Assembly: GCA_949126835.1 (NCBI GenBank)
Contig: OX421497.1
Coordinates: 15,071,679 to 15,135,678 of the forward strand
Origin: Anisus vortex
Taxonomy: Eukaryota > Mollusca > Gastropoda > Planorbidae
DNA: 64,000 nucleotides
Direction of reading: 5' to 3'
The notes under the pieces are model-generated. The model worked only from the letters and a program-made list of their open reading frames with translations. It was not told the DNA's origin and made no database searches. The position numbers and the translations under genes were made by a program. This document shows, piece after piece, positions 1 to 11,810 of this stretch (within the stretch, counting starts at the first letter, position 1; every line of letters starts with the position of its first letter).

Positions 1-662
1 GCTAACCAAAGCACTTTGTGAACCACTGGTCTAAGTACTGTGGCTAACCAGGGCACTATGTGAACCACTGGTCTAAGTACTGTGGCTAACCAGGGCACTT
101 TGTGAACGACTGGTTTAAATACTGTGGCTAACCAGGGCACTTTGTGAACCACTGGTCTAAATACTGTGGCTAACCAGGGCACTTTGTGAACCACTGGTCT
201 AAGTACTGTGGCTAACCAGGGCACTTTGTGAACGACTGGTTTAAATACTGTGGCTAACCAGGGCACTTTGTGAACCACTGGTCTAAATAATGTGGCTAAC
301 CAGGGCACTTTGCGAACCACTGGTCTAAATACTGTGGCTAACCAGGGCACTTTGTGAACCACTGGTCTAAGTACTGTGGCTAACCAGTGCACTTTTTGAA
401 CCAATGGTCTAAGTACTGTGGCTAACCTGGGCACATTTTGAACCAATGGTCTAAGTACTGTGGCTAACCAGGGCACTATGTGAACCAATGGTCTAAGTAC
501 TGTGGCTAACCTGGGCACATTTTGAACCAATGGTCTAAGTACTGTGGCTAACCAGGGCACTTTGTGAACCAATGGTGTAAGTACTGTGGCTAACCAGGGC
601 ACTATGTGAACCACTGGTCTAAGTACTGTGGCTAACCAGGGCACTTTGTAAACCAATGGTTT
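1..662. repeat. 42-bp minisatellite, about 16 copies
   Basis: Direct tandem repeat with a 42-bp unit whose core reads GCTAACCAGGGCACTTTGTG followed by an AACCACTGGTCTAAGTACTG-like half. The copies differ by scattered substitutions (for example CTTTGTG versus CTATGTG or CATTTTG). The array runs off the left edge of the window, so its true length is unknown. There are no spacers between copies, so it is a minisatellite and not a CRISPR array. Confidence 0.95.
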
Positions 663-1402
663 AGGTTATATCCCTCTAATTCCTTTAAAAATTTCTTTAT
701 AATTAATGTAAAATTTACTTTAAAAAAAATAAGTAGGCTTGCTGTTGAATTATGCATACTTGAAATTCAATTAATATTTTCATGAAATACTTCCACTAAT
801 TATTTTCTCATTATAAAAAAAATAATGCAATAAATTTGTATAGATGTAAATATTTTGTGAAAACGTGGTATTTTATACTTTATGTTTATTGTTTAAAAAA
901 AAAAGAACACTTAAAAGAATGACGTCATTTTTTCTTTCTTGTGGTTCTTGTGAAATAGATTTAATTTTTCCTTTTTTTTTTTCAGGACTGCGAGCGTATG
1001 GTTGATCATTTTCTGAAAGGGTCAAAACACACGATAATGAAATGTTTATTTCACTGGTCTGTATTTATATAGTGATAGTGAGAGAAGTAAGTGTGAGGAT
1101 AAGAGAGTGACTGTTCATTTCTGAACTGACTCAAATTTTAATGACTGTAATAATGTAATGTGTTGATTGAAATTAGTGAACTGATTGTTATATGTTGTCG
1201 TTCGTGTTGACTGACTTGGCTTGGTAAGTGTGGTGGGAGGTTATAATCAGGAATGTCTTGGTTAATTGATTGAATATTGACTTGATGACATGGGCCAGTT
1301 ATTATACAAGTGGCTTGTTACACTGAGCAGAGCCTGGAGTATTCCTACTATTATTACCCGTACTGGTTCTTCCTGATACTCTCGGCAATTTCAGAATAAG
1401 GA
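663..1402. other. AT-rich gap with a possible splice acceptor at 985
   Basis: No gene is recognised. A long pyrimidine tract ending in CAG (AG at 984-985, plus strand) is followed by 28 open codons and a TAG. This would fit the last exon of a plus-strand gene lying to the left, but nothing else supports it. The rest is homopolymer-rich AT DNA. Confidence 0.3.
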
Positions 1403-1737
1403 TGCACGGAGGTTGTTGTTATTGTGCCACGACAAAGAGGTTACTGTTATTTTGCCACGACACGGAGGTTGTTGTTATTGTGCCACGACAAAAAGGTTAC
1501 TGTTATTTTGCCACGACACGGAGGTTGTTGTTATTGTGCCACGACACGGAGGTTGTTGTTATTGTGCCACGACACGGATGTTGTTTTTTTGCCACGACAA
1601 AGAGGTTGTTTTTATTTTGCCACGACACGGAGGTTGTTGTTATTTTGCCACGACACGGAGGTTGTTGTTATTTTTCTACGACACGGAGGTTGTTGTTATT
1701 TTGCCACGATACGGAGGTTGTTGTTATTTGCCACGGT
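1403..1737. repeat. 28-bp minisatellite, about 12 copies
   Basis: Tandem repeat with a roughly 28-bp unit built on CCACGACACGGAGGTTGTTG plus TTATTTTG. Because 28 is not a multiple of three and the unit lacks stop codons on the plus strand, all three plus frames are open through the array. They give the same Cys/His/Leu/Val-rich peptide in staggered form. The frames are therefore not evidence of a gene. Confidence 0.93.
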
Positions 1738-3250
1738 CGACATCGTTGAACCAATACTGAGTGAACAACCTACTGGTGAATTCACCACCAGTTATGGTAC
1801 AAAATGTTTCGTTATTTGCACAATCACTTCTATGGTCAAACATAATGCTTAAGTGCTGACTATCATATGTCCAGTTCTACCGCAGAGAAAACCCAGCGAA
1901 TATCGGAATCTTGCTAGCTTCCTGGACATCAATATTAGTCTCATCCTCTTGCTGATTTCGATGCTAAAATCTTCGTTATATTTGCTAAATCTTATTAAAC
2001 TGGTGAATTTGTATATTTAAAAAACACACTTTATAAACTATACTTTAAAAAAAGGGATTGAAATATAATTTTGAAATCATTATTTTCTTCTGAATGTGTA
2101 AATAATTTAAAGTTACCTATAGTGTAGACACTGTCGTTATCATCAGCCATTAGGAGATTTGTTATCACCCTTGTTTTAAGCCTCGAGATTATAGTCAATG
2201 CAAACAGATACGAAGGGAGATAATTGTGATGTTTATATCAGGATAACTTTTGCTTCACATGGCCTTCAACGTTGAATTCAATTCATTGTTTTACTGCAAG
2301 GAAATACAAATTATTTTTTTATGACTTTCTTTGATATTTTAAACTTAAAAGTATATTTTATATTAAAATATTAAATTAATATAATTTATGTTTGGTGTGA
2401 ATCAGAATAGTCACTCTTTAATAACTGAGTGTTTTTTTTTTATAATGTTGACTATAACCTACATTTTTAAATGCATCTTTATACACATCTTTATATACAT
2501 TTTTCCATATATCTTTATATAATACATACTTTTGTGCATATATAGGTTTTGCTACAGATTTTTAAGAATGTTGGGCCTACAACAATATTGCCAATACCAG
2601 GCAAACATTGATAAGAATCAGACAGAAGATAAACCTCTATCATTGCTGGTTGGACCAACAGGAAACATAGAAAAATAAGGAAGGTTTCTGCAATTGTATT
2701 TATATGTGTGTATTGTATACATTTTAATCGCATTTTAAAAAACTGGATAATGGATAATGAATGATAATAGTTCAATAGAAATCTGTGTTTTGTTTTGTCC
2801 ATTATCTATATCATAAAATGTTTTGTAACTGTATGAAAATACAAAAATACAATAAAAAATTCAATATGATTTTTTTAAAAAATTCTAAACTAAAACAACA
2901 AAGACAAAAAGAAGTAATTTTTCTATTTTGTTGTGGTCTTGTTTTAAATGCAGAGCAAATAATTGGTACTCCGGACGAATATTTAATAGAGCAATTTTCA
3001 AAAGCGACGCTTGTATTGATTGAATTAATCAATAAAACACAATCCGATGTGACAATAAACACAATTTAAAGCTGTGTCATTCATTAGTAAAAAATATTTT
3101 TTTCTAAATTAATTTTTCAAGATTGATTTAAAACAAAAATGTGTAAAATTTTGCTTGTTGCTAGAGAATTTTACTGCGTTTTAAATTAGGAATATTTGAT
3201 CTAAAGTGTGTACTTTTACATTTTCACTCAAAACGTATTACATTCTAGTC
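1738..3250. other. AT-rich gap, no recognised gene
   Basis: Only short unconvincing frames occur, for example 94 codons at 2785-3069 (plus) and 95 codons at 2515-2802 (minus). They overlap on opposite strands, have AT-driven composition rich in Lys, Asn, Ile and Phe, and show no motif I recognise. Confidence 0.5.
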
Positions 3251-3449
3251 CAGGGGTCTACAACCTATTAATAATAGTGTGCCAAAGTAGGATTTCTAAT
3301 TCGTTCAGCGTGCCAACAAACTTAAAGTCATCCTGCTCTTTTCTTGAAGAATAGACTTGATTGCCTTAATCGGAAATATTCCGCGAGCCATTGAGAATCT
3401 CTCTCTGCGTGCCAAGCCTGGCAAGCGAGTCGTAGGTTGCCGACCCCTG
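3251..3449. mobile_element. Short non-autonomous hAT-type element (199 bp)
   Basis: The ends are inverted repeats: CAGGGGTCTACAACCT at the left, and the complement of AGGTTGCCGACCCCTG at the right. The flanking octamers TTCTAGTC and TCCTAGTG match at 6 of 8 positions, as expected for an old 8-bp hAT target duplication. Internal sequence and length match the element at 62561-62756, including the GTGCCAA and CATCCTGCTCTTTTC blocks. CAGGGGTCGGCAA-type ends are typical of hAT elements. There is no coding capacity. Confidence 0.8.
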
Positions 3450-4309
3450 TCCTAGTGTAAGGTTTCTTACGATGGCTTTGCTGGTTTAGTCACAGGACAA
3501 CTTGAATAAACAACTCAAGCCTCTTTGGGGAAAAATTAAACCAGATTATTTACGCCAAAATTTGTCTGTAGATAATAAATAAAGTGTAATGCCAATATTT
3601 ACACCAGACTTAGAAAGAATATACTAAAATGTATCTAAAAAGATGTAAATAATGTCAATGTAATGTTAATTTAAATATGTGCTACAATGGTTAAGAAGCT
3701 AAGAGAATTAACTCTCCGCTTACCACTGTGACAGTTTAAGCTCAACTAACGTAACAACTGACTTTCCCATTACTAAGGTTTTAATCTAAAAACTTACAAT
3801 AACAAACACACAGAATTACACTAAAATAATATTTTGTTTCATGATTACTTACATCGTCACCAGGTCATACTGGAAAATATCACTTTGCTTGTTTTTGATG
3901 TCTCGTAAGTAGTAAAGTACAATTTAGTTATATAGAACAAACAACACTGACTGGACAGTATGTTTAAAGCAACTAATTAAACTATGTCCGTTTAGCCTAT
4001 CTAAGTGTTGACCCCTCCCTTTAAACCAGGTAAATTCAAGTAGACCTACATCTGTCAAGTATTAAGAGAAAAACTATGGATGAAGTTTACAAATATACTT
4101 GAAGGCTTGATTTTTTTTAAAAAGGTGCATTTGATTGATTAGGGAAATCATTCGGCAGTATGTGTTGAAGTAGGGAACTTGTAATTACGTCATACTGTAT
4201 GTGCAGCTATCAATTTATTCATTTAAATCTTTATATTCTTCCGTTTATCAATCCGTCCGCCCGTCTCTGTGTCTTTTTCTTTTTTTCTGTCTATCTATTC
4301 ATCCAAAAA
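3450..4309. other. AT-rich gap, no gene seen
   Basis: No frame with convincing length or composition and no repeat structure beyond short AT tracts was found here. Confidence 0.5.
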
Positions 4310-4470
4310 GTATCTAGCATGCGCCACCCGTATAGTTGGGATAAAGTAATAGTGGCTGGGCATTGTGCCGGCCACACATCCCCTCGTATGACGGGGTCAC
4401 ATAAACTGCTGAACCCTGTTTCACCAGCCCTATAATCAGTTTGCTCCGAAGGGTACTTACTATCTATCTA
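4310..4470 (+). repeat. SINE or LINE 3'-end-like repeat with TCTA tail
   Basis: A GC-richer block of about 130 bp containing GTGGCTGGGCATTGTGCCGG and a later GCTCCGAAGGGTACTTAC ends directly in a TCTA microsatellite. A conserved-looking block with a simple-repeat tail is the layout of SINEs and RTE-type LINE 3' ends. The GGCTGGGCATTGTGC stretch resembles such ends in pond snails as I remember them. Not verified by alignment. Confidence 0.4.
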
Positions 4471-5350
4471 TCTATCTATTCATTGATATTTTTATTCACA
4501 GAATCATCTATTTATATATATACATTCTATTATCCGATCTATTTTATCATCTTATCATCTACATTTCTAATAATAAATCTAATAATCTATTAATCTATCT
4601 AATCTATTTATATACCTATTTTTCTAATCGTCTATATATCGATCATCAATCAATCTTTCCATGTAGGCTCATGATGAGAATGTCTGGAGGGCAAACGTTG
4701 ATAGCCAATGCTTTAAGAAAACGTGAAATGTCCAATGAACGACCCAATAGAACTGTGTGCTCATGTGTTTGTGACTGTAGATATTTTAGAACACACCACA
4801 CATTTGTGTACATTGAGTATTACCTTAAAAGTCTGTTATAGACCAACAGCTGATTGTCCGTGTTGTTGTGTTGTATAAATGTTTACTTTGACCTTTGTTT
4901 ATAAACTTTCGCCAGGTTCACTCCTCTAGAACTGTAAAATGGATTGCAATATTTCGTGACACCTGGTGACGTGTAGTCCGGCTAATCAACTTGTCTAACA
5001 GACGTCACTAATCAAATTATGGGATCATTTTAATTGCCCCCCCCCCCCCACCCACACACTTATTTACACATTACAAAAACTTTTATCGCTGCAGTGAAAC
5101 GCATCAGGTTTTTAAAATGTTAATTCAGTTCATAATTTTTTTGTTATTTGTATATAGCTAATAGCACAATTAATTTGTCATTATGATAGAACAAATATTT
5201 TAAAATCTTTAAATTAATCAGGGAAACAATACAACAAGGAAAATGAAATTATGTTAAAACTAAAACCTTACGTTTAATTAAATAGAGTGAACGATTTCAA
5301 TGAACCAATCAATGTTATTCCTGTGCATCATTCATTGGTCATTTGGTCTC
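4471..5350. other. AT-rich gap with TCTA microsatellite and poly-C tract
   Basis: Holds degenerate TCTA/ATCTA simple sequence (about 4450-4640) and a C-rich tract near 5038-5055. No gene is seen. Confidence 0.5.
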
Positions 5351-5582
5351 AGTTATGTTAACCCCATCTTTTCGGTCTTGTGCTAGTTTCTGCATCCCCT
5401 GCCGCTTTAGTTATGTTAACACCATCTATTCGGTCTTGTGCTAGTTTCTTCATCCCCTGCCGCTTTAGTTATGTTAACACCATCTATTCGGTCTTGTGCT
5501 AGTTTCTTGATCCCCTGCCGCTTTAGTTATGTTAACACCATCTATTCGGTCTTGTGCTAGTTTCTTCATCCCATGCCGCTTT
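5351..5582. repeat. 58-bp tandem repeat, exactly 4 copies
   Basis: Four contiguous 58-bp units, each starting AGTTATGTTAACACCATCTA and ending CCCCTGCCGCTTT, together fill 232 bp. The copies differ at only a few positions (CCCC versus CACC, TGCATC versus TTCATC). High similarity suggests recent amplification. Confidence 0.95.
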
Positions 5583-5804
5583 ATCACAGTTTCTCTTATT
5601 GTCCAATGACCTTCTTCAGGGGATGTTTGGCCGGCCTAATTCTCTGGTTCCTTGGAGGTTTTCTATCCAGTGCTTTACTGGGCAATGTGTCCTAGTCCTC
5701 TTCATGGGAATTGGCCAATCCACTTCCACTTCCGTTAGTTATATAAAATAATAATATAACAAAAATTTGACAGTATTTAAACATAGAGTCTTACCTGCGT
5801 TGAG

Positions 5805-6722
5805 TTTTATTTACATACATGGATTCTTATATTTACATAAATGGATTTATATATTTACATAGTGTATTCATATATTTACATAAGTGTATTCTTATATTTA
5901 CATAAGTGGATTTGTATATTTGCATAAGTAGATTCTTATATTTACATAAGTGGATTCTTATATTAACATAAGTGGATTCCTATATTTACATAAGTGGATT
6001 CTTATATTTACATAAGTTCATTTTTATATTTACATAAGTTCATTCTTATATTTACATAAGTTCATTTTTATATTTACATAAGTTCATTCTTATATATACA
6101 TAAGTGGATTCTTATATTTCCATAAGTTGATTCTTATATTTACATAAGTGGATTCGTACATTTACATAGTGGATTCTTATATTTACATAAGTGTATTATT
6201 ATATTTACATAAGTGGATTCTTATATTTGCATAAGTGGATTGTTTTATTTACATAAGTGTATTCTATATTTACATAGTGGATCTTATATTTACATAAGTG
6301 GATTCTTACATTTACATAAGTGGATGTTTCTATTTACATAAGTGGATTCTTATATTTACATAAGTGGATTCTTATATTTACATAAGTGGATTCTTATATT
6401 TACATAAGTTTATTCTTATATTTACATAAGTTTATTCTTATATTTACATACGTTTATTCTTATATTTATATAAGTCTATTCTTATATTTACAAAAGTTGA
6501 TTCTTATATTTAGATAAGTTGATTCTTATATTTACATAAGTAGATTCTTTTATTTACATAAGTGGATTATTTACATAAGTGGATTTTTTTATTTACATAA
6601 GTGGTTTATTTACATAAGTAGATTCTTTTATTAACATAAGTGGATTATTTACATAAGTGGATTCTTTTATTTACATAAGTGGATTATTTTATTTATATAT
6701 GTGGATTCTTATATTTACACAT
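5805..6722. repeat. 22-bp minisatellite, about 40 copies
   Basis: Tandem units of 22 bp with consensus ATAAGTGGATTCTTATATTT plus AC. Near 6560-6680 several units are shortened by internal deletions. AT-rich and without coding potential. Confidence 0.95.
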
Positions 6723-7799
6723 TGGTCATGTTTCACTGTAATAATAAAGTATTGAAACATTTCTAACACTCATCATCATCATAAGGTGCCGTGCAGATAG
6801 GCGTAGGCGGTCATGTCTTTCAGCGTATGGTTTCTTCTGGCAAACTCTAGCATGTCTGTTATTTTTTACATGTACTGCTATTCCGTTATATCATTTAATA
6901 TTTTCATTCTCTGTCTTCATCTGCATCTTTTACCTTCTAGCATTCCAGTTATTATGAGGTTTTCCATTTATTTCTTTTCTTATTATGTGGCTTACTAACG
7001 TTGATTTCCTCTTCATGGTTTTACAATTAATTCTCTATTAGCATAGGACATTTTGAGAACATCCACATTCATTTCTTCACATTTCTAACTCTATTCAGGT
7101 CATAACTATCCGAGCCTCTAGGTACGTTGATTGTGCCCTGTTGGTTTCCATTGCTGAGCGGACGAAAATGGGCGTTACCTCAAGTAATTCGGTGTTAACG
7201 GATGGCGGATTTTACTTACATTTTTTTGTGGCCACATTACGTCTAAAAGCCACAGAAGATTGACGACCCCTTAAAAAAATCTAGAATATTTATTCAAAAC
7301 ATCACAAGACGAACTGATCTGGTCTAGATTTAGATTTAGAATCTGGTCAGGTATTAAATAAGAATTGAGATGAAAAGTTTATTTAATTGAATAAGGTACA
7401 ATTCATACATTGATAATAACTGCCAGTTACTTAACCAAATATACATATACATATTGAATAACATTTTCATTAAAATCCTTTTATATATAAAACATTTAGT
7501 TCATAATACGATATCAGATTATATCATTATTGTTAACAACAAACATTTAATAAAGATTATCAGTCGTATTTACATTTTGTAAAAAAACAACAACGTCTAT
7601 TTAGCATTAAGAAACTAAATTAATATTTGCGCTTAGAACCTAATTACTGTTAACAATTTAAATTTGTCAATTGATAACATTTAGAACCCCTAATATTCGT
7701 TACTGATAAATGTCAAAGAAGAAAGGAATATTAGACAATATAACTAATCATCAACATATATAATTGCCGTGAGTTTGTTTGTTTGTTTATATATATGTT
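6723..7799. other. AT-rich gap, no recognised gene
   Basis: One 61-codon frame (6813-6998, plus) is dominated by Phe, Ser and Ile, has no recognisable motif, and is probably chance. The rest is AT-rich sequence without clear repeats. Confidence 0.5.
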
Positions 7800-7955
7800 A
7801 CGGCCAAAGCCCGAAGTGCGGCCAGATCGCGATCTGGCCGAGGCGCTTGGCCAATGTCCGATATGCTTGAAAATGCCAGTGTTTACGCTACTTTGGCCGG
7901 CCACTTCGCGATGTGGCTGGCAATCCCTGGCCAATGTCCGATGTGCTGCTAGGCG
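7800..7955. repeat. GC-rich block with nested palindromes
   Basis: Two related sub-blocks each end in TGGCCAATGTCCGAT (7849 and 7930 areas). The first contains a perfect 20-bp palindrome GGCCAGATCGCGATCTGGCC at 7820-7839. The second contains an imperfect counterpart around CCACTTCGCGATGTGG (7901-7916). The block is sharply GC-rich against an AT-rich background. Identity unknown; perhaps the end of a DNA transposon or a small duplicated element. Confidence 0.6.
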
Positions 7956-8208
7956 GCACTGGTGTGTTGGTGGCTTGCATAAGGTAGCAAGGACAGTGAT
8001 ACATACGCTGTGACGATAATTTTCTGTTCATCTTCTGCTTTTCAGAAAAAGTCCTGCCCAAGTGGTCACTAATTATCAAGGAAATTAATTATCACACGAT
8101 TTAGTAAACTATCTACCTGGATAAAAACACCATTTGCGTCATAAATCGACTGGATGGTGTCTGTGAGTAGAGGATTGACTTTTGATAATCCACAAATGTA
8201 CTGTATAT

Positions 8209-8429
8209 CAGGGGCGAAGCCAGAAATTTTTTCCAGGGGGGGGGGGGCTAAACAAATATTTACCAAATACCAGGGGGGGCTAAACTTTCGCGTGACAAAG
8301 ATTTACCAAATTTTTAGCAAATTTAGTGCATATTTTATAAAAATCTGTTGAAAAAAATATTTTTGTTAAATTCCAGGGGGGGCTAAGCCCCCCTCAGCCC
8401 CCCCCCCCTCCCCTGTGGCTTCGCCCCTG
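8209..8429. mobile_element. hAT-type MITE, 221 bp, perfect 8-bp duplication
   Basis: The ends are inverted: CAGGGGCGAAGCCAG at the left, and the complement of GTGGCTTCGCCCCTG at the right. The direct repeat CTGTATAT flanks it perfectly at 8201-8208 and 8430-8437. CAGNGGC-type termini with an 8-bp duplication define hAT. The interior is nearly empty and carries G and C tracts (CCAGGGGGGG near both ends) that pair in a hairpin. Non-coding. Confidence 0.92.
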
Positions 8430-8437
8430 CTGTATAT

Positions 8438-9051
8438 TATGGTCTCTGAGGTAATTGTTGGAAAGTTTACTGTATTGTGATACAGCTGTTTATAGCTGCG
8501 CCTCTGAGATAACACAACTGCACCAATAAACTGAGGCATTTGACTTAGGGCCTACACATATACAGAGCATCGTTTGTGGATTATTTTACTTTGTGTACAT
8601 GTGTGTTCTAAGTATGGATGTTAAAACCGGTTTGTTTTTAAAACCGGTTTTTGGTTCTATAAAACCGGTTTATAACCGGATTTCGATCCCCCCCCCCCCT
8701 CGCAATGTCACAAGTCATAGGCCGGAAAAGACAAATTTGCGTAATTTTGTAGGTGTATTTGAAAAATATAAGTGTTTGCAGCGCATTCAAGTGGTTGATT
8801 TGTGTAAATATATAATGATTTTGTACACTTTACCATAACATTCTTTAGAACTAAAAAAAAATATGGGCTAATTGATTAAAACCGATAATAGCTTTCAATA
8901 GTGATAATTTGTGCACCGTGGACTTAGACTTGTAAAATAATGAATTGAATAGGATCACGTAGCGCCATTCAAAAGTCAAAAGAATGTGTATAATATAATG
9001 CTGCCGTTAATAATAAAGCACAGACGCAGTGTCTAGCCGAATTGTTCAGGA
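8438..9051. other. Gap with AACCGGTT palindrome cluster
   Basis: Around 8628-8680 the palindrome AAACCGGTTT recurs about three times in 55 bp and is followed by a C tract. Repeated AACCGGTT-type motifs occur near ends of some DNA transposons, but no matching end was found. No gene is seen in the remainder. Confidence 0.45.
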
Positions 9052-11204
9052 TTTGGAGGTAGCGTGATGGGTGGTAAGAATGGGGGGTAGCGGGATGGGT
9101 GGTGGGAATGGGGGTAGCAAAACGGGTGGTGGGAATGGGGAGTAGCGGGATGGGTGGTAGGAATGGGTGGTAGCGAGATGGGGGAAGGAATGGGAGTTAG
9201 CGGATATTGGTGGTGGGAATGGGAGGTAGCAGGATGGGTGGTGGGATGGGGTTGTAGCGAGATGGGTGTTGGGAATAGGGGGTAGCGAGATGTGTGGTGG
9301 AAATTGGGGGTAGCGAGATGATGAAAGGAATGAGAGGTAGCAAGATGGGTGGTGGAAATGGGGCGTAGCGAGATGGGGGAACGAATGGGCGGTAGCAGGA
9401 TGGGTAGTAGGAATAGGAGGTAGCCGGATAGGTGGTGGGAATGGGAGGTAGCAGGATGGGTGGTGGGATGGGGTTGTAGCGAGATGGGTGTTGGGAATAG
9501 GGGGTAGCGAGATGTGTGGTGGAAATTGGGGGTAGCGTAATGATGAAAGGAATGAGAGGTAGCAAGATGGGTGGTGGAAATGGGGCGTAGCGAGATGGGG
9601 GAACGAATGGGCGGTAGCAGGATGGGTAGTAGGAATAGGAGGTAGCCGGATAGGTGGTGGGAATGGGGGGAGTAGTGGAATGGGTGGTGGGAAGGTGGGT
9701 AGCAGGATGGGTGGTGGGAATGGAGGGTAGCAGGATGGGTGGTGGGAATGGAGGGTAGCAGGATGGGTGGTTGGAATGGGGTTAGCGGGATGGGTGGTGG
9801 GAATGGGAAGTAGAGGAATTTTTGGTGGGAATGGGTGGTAGCGAGATGGGGGTACGAATGATAGGTATCAAGATGGGTGGTGGGAATGAGGTGTAGCGAG
9901 ATGGGGGAAGGAATGGGATGTAGCGGAATGGGTAGTGGGAAAGGGAGATAGCGGGATGGCTGCTGGGAATGGGGGTAGCGAGATGGGGGAAGGAATGGGA
10001 GGTAGCAAGATGGATGGTGGGAATGGAAGGTAGCGGGATGGGTGGTAGGAATGGAGGGGGTAGCGGAATGGGTGTTGGGAATGATGGGAAGCGGGATGGG
10101 TTGTGGGAATGGGGAGTAGCGCGATTGGTGGTAGGAATGGGTGATAGCGAGATGGGGGAAGGAATGGGCGGTAGCAAGATGGGTGGTGGGAATGGGAGGT
10201 AGCGAGATGGGTGGTGGAAATAAGAGGTAAGAGATGTGTTGTGGGAATGGGAGGTAGTAAGATGGGTGGTGGGAATGAGAGGTAGCGAGATTAGTGGTGG
10301 GAATGTGAGGTAGCGAGATAGGTTAAAGAATTGAAGGTAACGGGATGGGTGGTGAGATAGGGTGGTAGCGAGACGGGGGAAGGAATGGGAGGTAGCGGGA
10401 TGGGTGGTGGGAATGGGGGGTAGCGGGATGGTTGGTGGGAATGGGAGGTAGCGAGATGGGTGGTGGGATTAAAGGGTAGCGAGATGGTGGTGGGAAAAGG
10501 TGGTAGCGAGATGGCGGAAGGAATGGGAGGTAGCGAGATGGTGGTGGGAAAAGGTGGTAGCGAAATGGGGGAAGGAATGGGCGGTAGCGGGATGGGTGGT
10601 GGGAATGGGGGGTAGCAGGATGGGTGGTGGAAATAGGGGGTAGCAGGATGGGTGGTGGGAATGGAGGGTAGCGGGATGGGTGGTGAGAATGGGAGGTAGC
10701 GAAATGGGTGGTGGGAATGGGGGGTAGCAGGATGGGTGGTGGAAATAGGGGTAGCAGGATGGGTGGTGGAAATGGGGGGTAGCGGGATGGATGGTAAGAA
10801 TAGGAGGTAGCGGGATGGGTGGTGGGAATGGGGGGTAGCAGGATGGGTGGTGGAAATAGGGGGTAGCAGGATGGGTGGTGAGAATTGGTGATAACGAGAT
10901 GGGGGAAGGATTGGGAGGTAGCGTGATGGGTTATAAGAATGGGGGGTAGCGGGATGGGTGGTGGGAATGGGGTATCGGGATGGGTGGTGGGAATAGGGGG
11001 TAGCAGGATGGGTGGTGGAAATGGGGGGTAGCGGGACGGGTGGTGGGAATGGGAGGTAGCGGGATTGGTGGTGGGAATGGGGGGTAGCAGGATGGGTGGT
11101 GGAAATAGGGGGAAGCAGGATGGGTGGTGGAAATTGGGGGTAGCGGGATGGGTGGTGAGAATGGGTGGTAACGAGATGGGTGATGGGAATGGGAGGTAGC
11201 GAAT

Positions 11205-11248
11205 GGCAGTCTCAACCATAGCTTGTAATGGAACGCACGTATAATTAG
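11205..11248 (-). repeat. 44-bp inverted LTR fragment inside the minisatellite
   Basis: This stretch, beginning GGCAGTCTCAACCATAGC and ending CGCACGTATAATTAG, is the exact reverse complement of LTR positions 11634-11677 (and of 19204-19247). G-rich minisatellite units lie on both sides. It sits about 115 bp outside the left end of the LTR element. Confidence 0.95.
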
Positions 11249-11357
11249 GTAGTGGGAATGGGAGATAGCGGGATGGCTGGTGGAAATGGAGGGTAGCGGG
11301 ATGGATGGTGAGAATGTTGGTAACGAGATGGGGGAAGGATTTGGAGGTAGCGTGATG

Positions 11358-11362
11358 GGTGG
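11358..11362. other. Target-site duplication (left), GGTGG
   Basis: Five bases directly before the left LTR; the same GGTGG follows the right LTR at 19381-19385. A 5-bp duplication is usual for Ty3/gypsy elements. GGTGG is frequent in the host minisatellite, so a match by chance is possible. Confidence 0.75.
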
Positions 11363-11810
11363 TGTTGATATCCTTAATTCTTGTTGGACCATCAATTAAA
11401 ATAATCAGTCTCTCCAGAGTGTATTTGCTACAGTTGCTGAATTATTGTCTATCAATACATTGAAAACAGACGACTTCACAATATATATATTTGAACTTGT
11501 AAATTAATAAAGGAACTCCTTGTTGCAGCATATGTAATTTATTAATATTATTAACTGTTCACTTCACATCCATGAAAACAATTACAGATTATAATAGCTA
11601 CATAATACACATTTTTACTAATGGTCTCTGAGTCTAATTATACGTGCGTTCCATTACAAGCTATGGTTGAGACTGCCAAGTAAGCGTGGGCAGTCATGTG
11701 ACTATTCACTTCCTATATAGGTTTTCTTAATATCCTAAAATGGGTTTTATTTCGACTTTTTAATTCTTACTTTAGTCACTACCCATATATTATTTACTTT
11801 CTCCATAGCA
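11363..11810 (-). repeat. 3' LTR (448 bp)
   Basis: Begins TGTTGAT and ends CATAGCA on the plus strand, giving TG...CA termini on either strand. It matches 18933-19380 except at about seven positions. On the minus strand an AATAAA lies at 11539-11544, a possible polyadenylation signal. Confidence 0.95.

Larger units (their letters stand above)
9052..11362. repeat. 27-28 bp G-rich minisatellite, left segment
   Basis: Tandem units of 27 or 28 bp. The common 28-bp form contains GGGATGGGTGGTGGGAATGG; the 27-bp form contains GAGATGGGGGAAGGAATGGG; both are joined by GGTAGC. It is part of the same array that resumes at 19381 on the far side of the LTR element. Blocks at about 9.3-10.4 kb closely match blocks at about 19.4-20.5 kb. 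Long minus-strand frames (for example 10323-11219) arise because the unit lacks stops on that strand. Coding is unlikely. Confidence 0.97.

Noticed and set aside
1..662. CRISPR-like array
   Set aside because: Units are contiguous with no unique spacers; the same holds for the 22-, 28-, 41- and 58-bp arrays.
2515..3069. Small overlapping frames of 83-95 codons on both strands
   Set aside because: AT-driven composition, mutual overlap, no motif and no splice or regulatory context.
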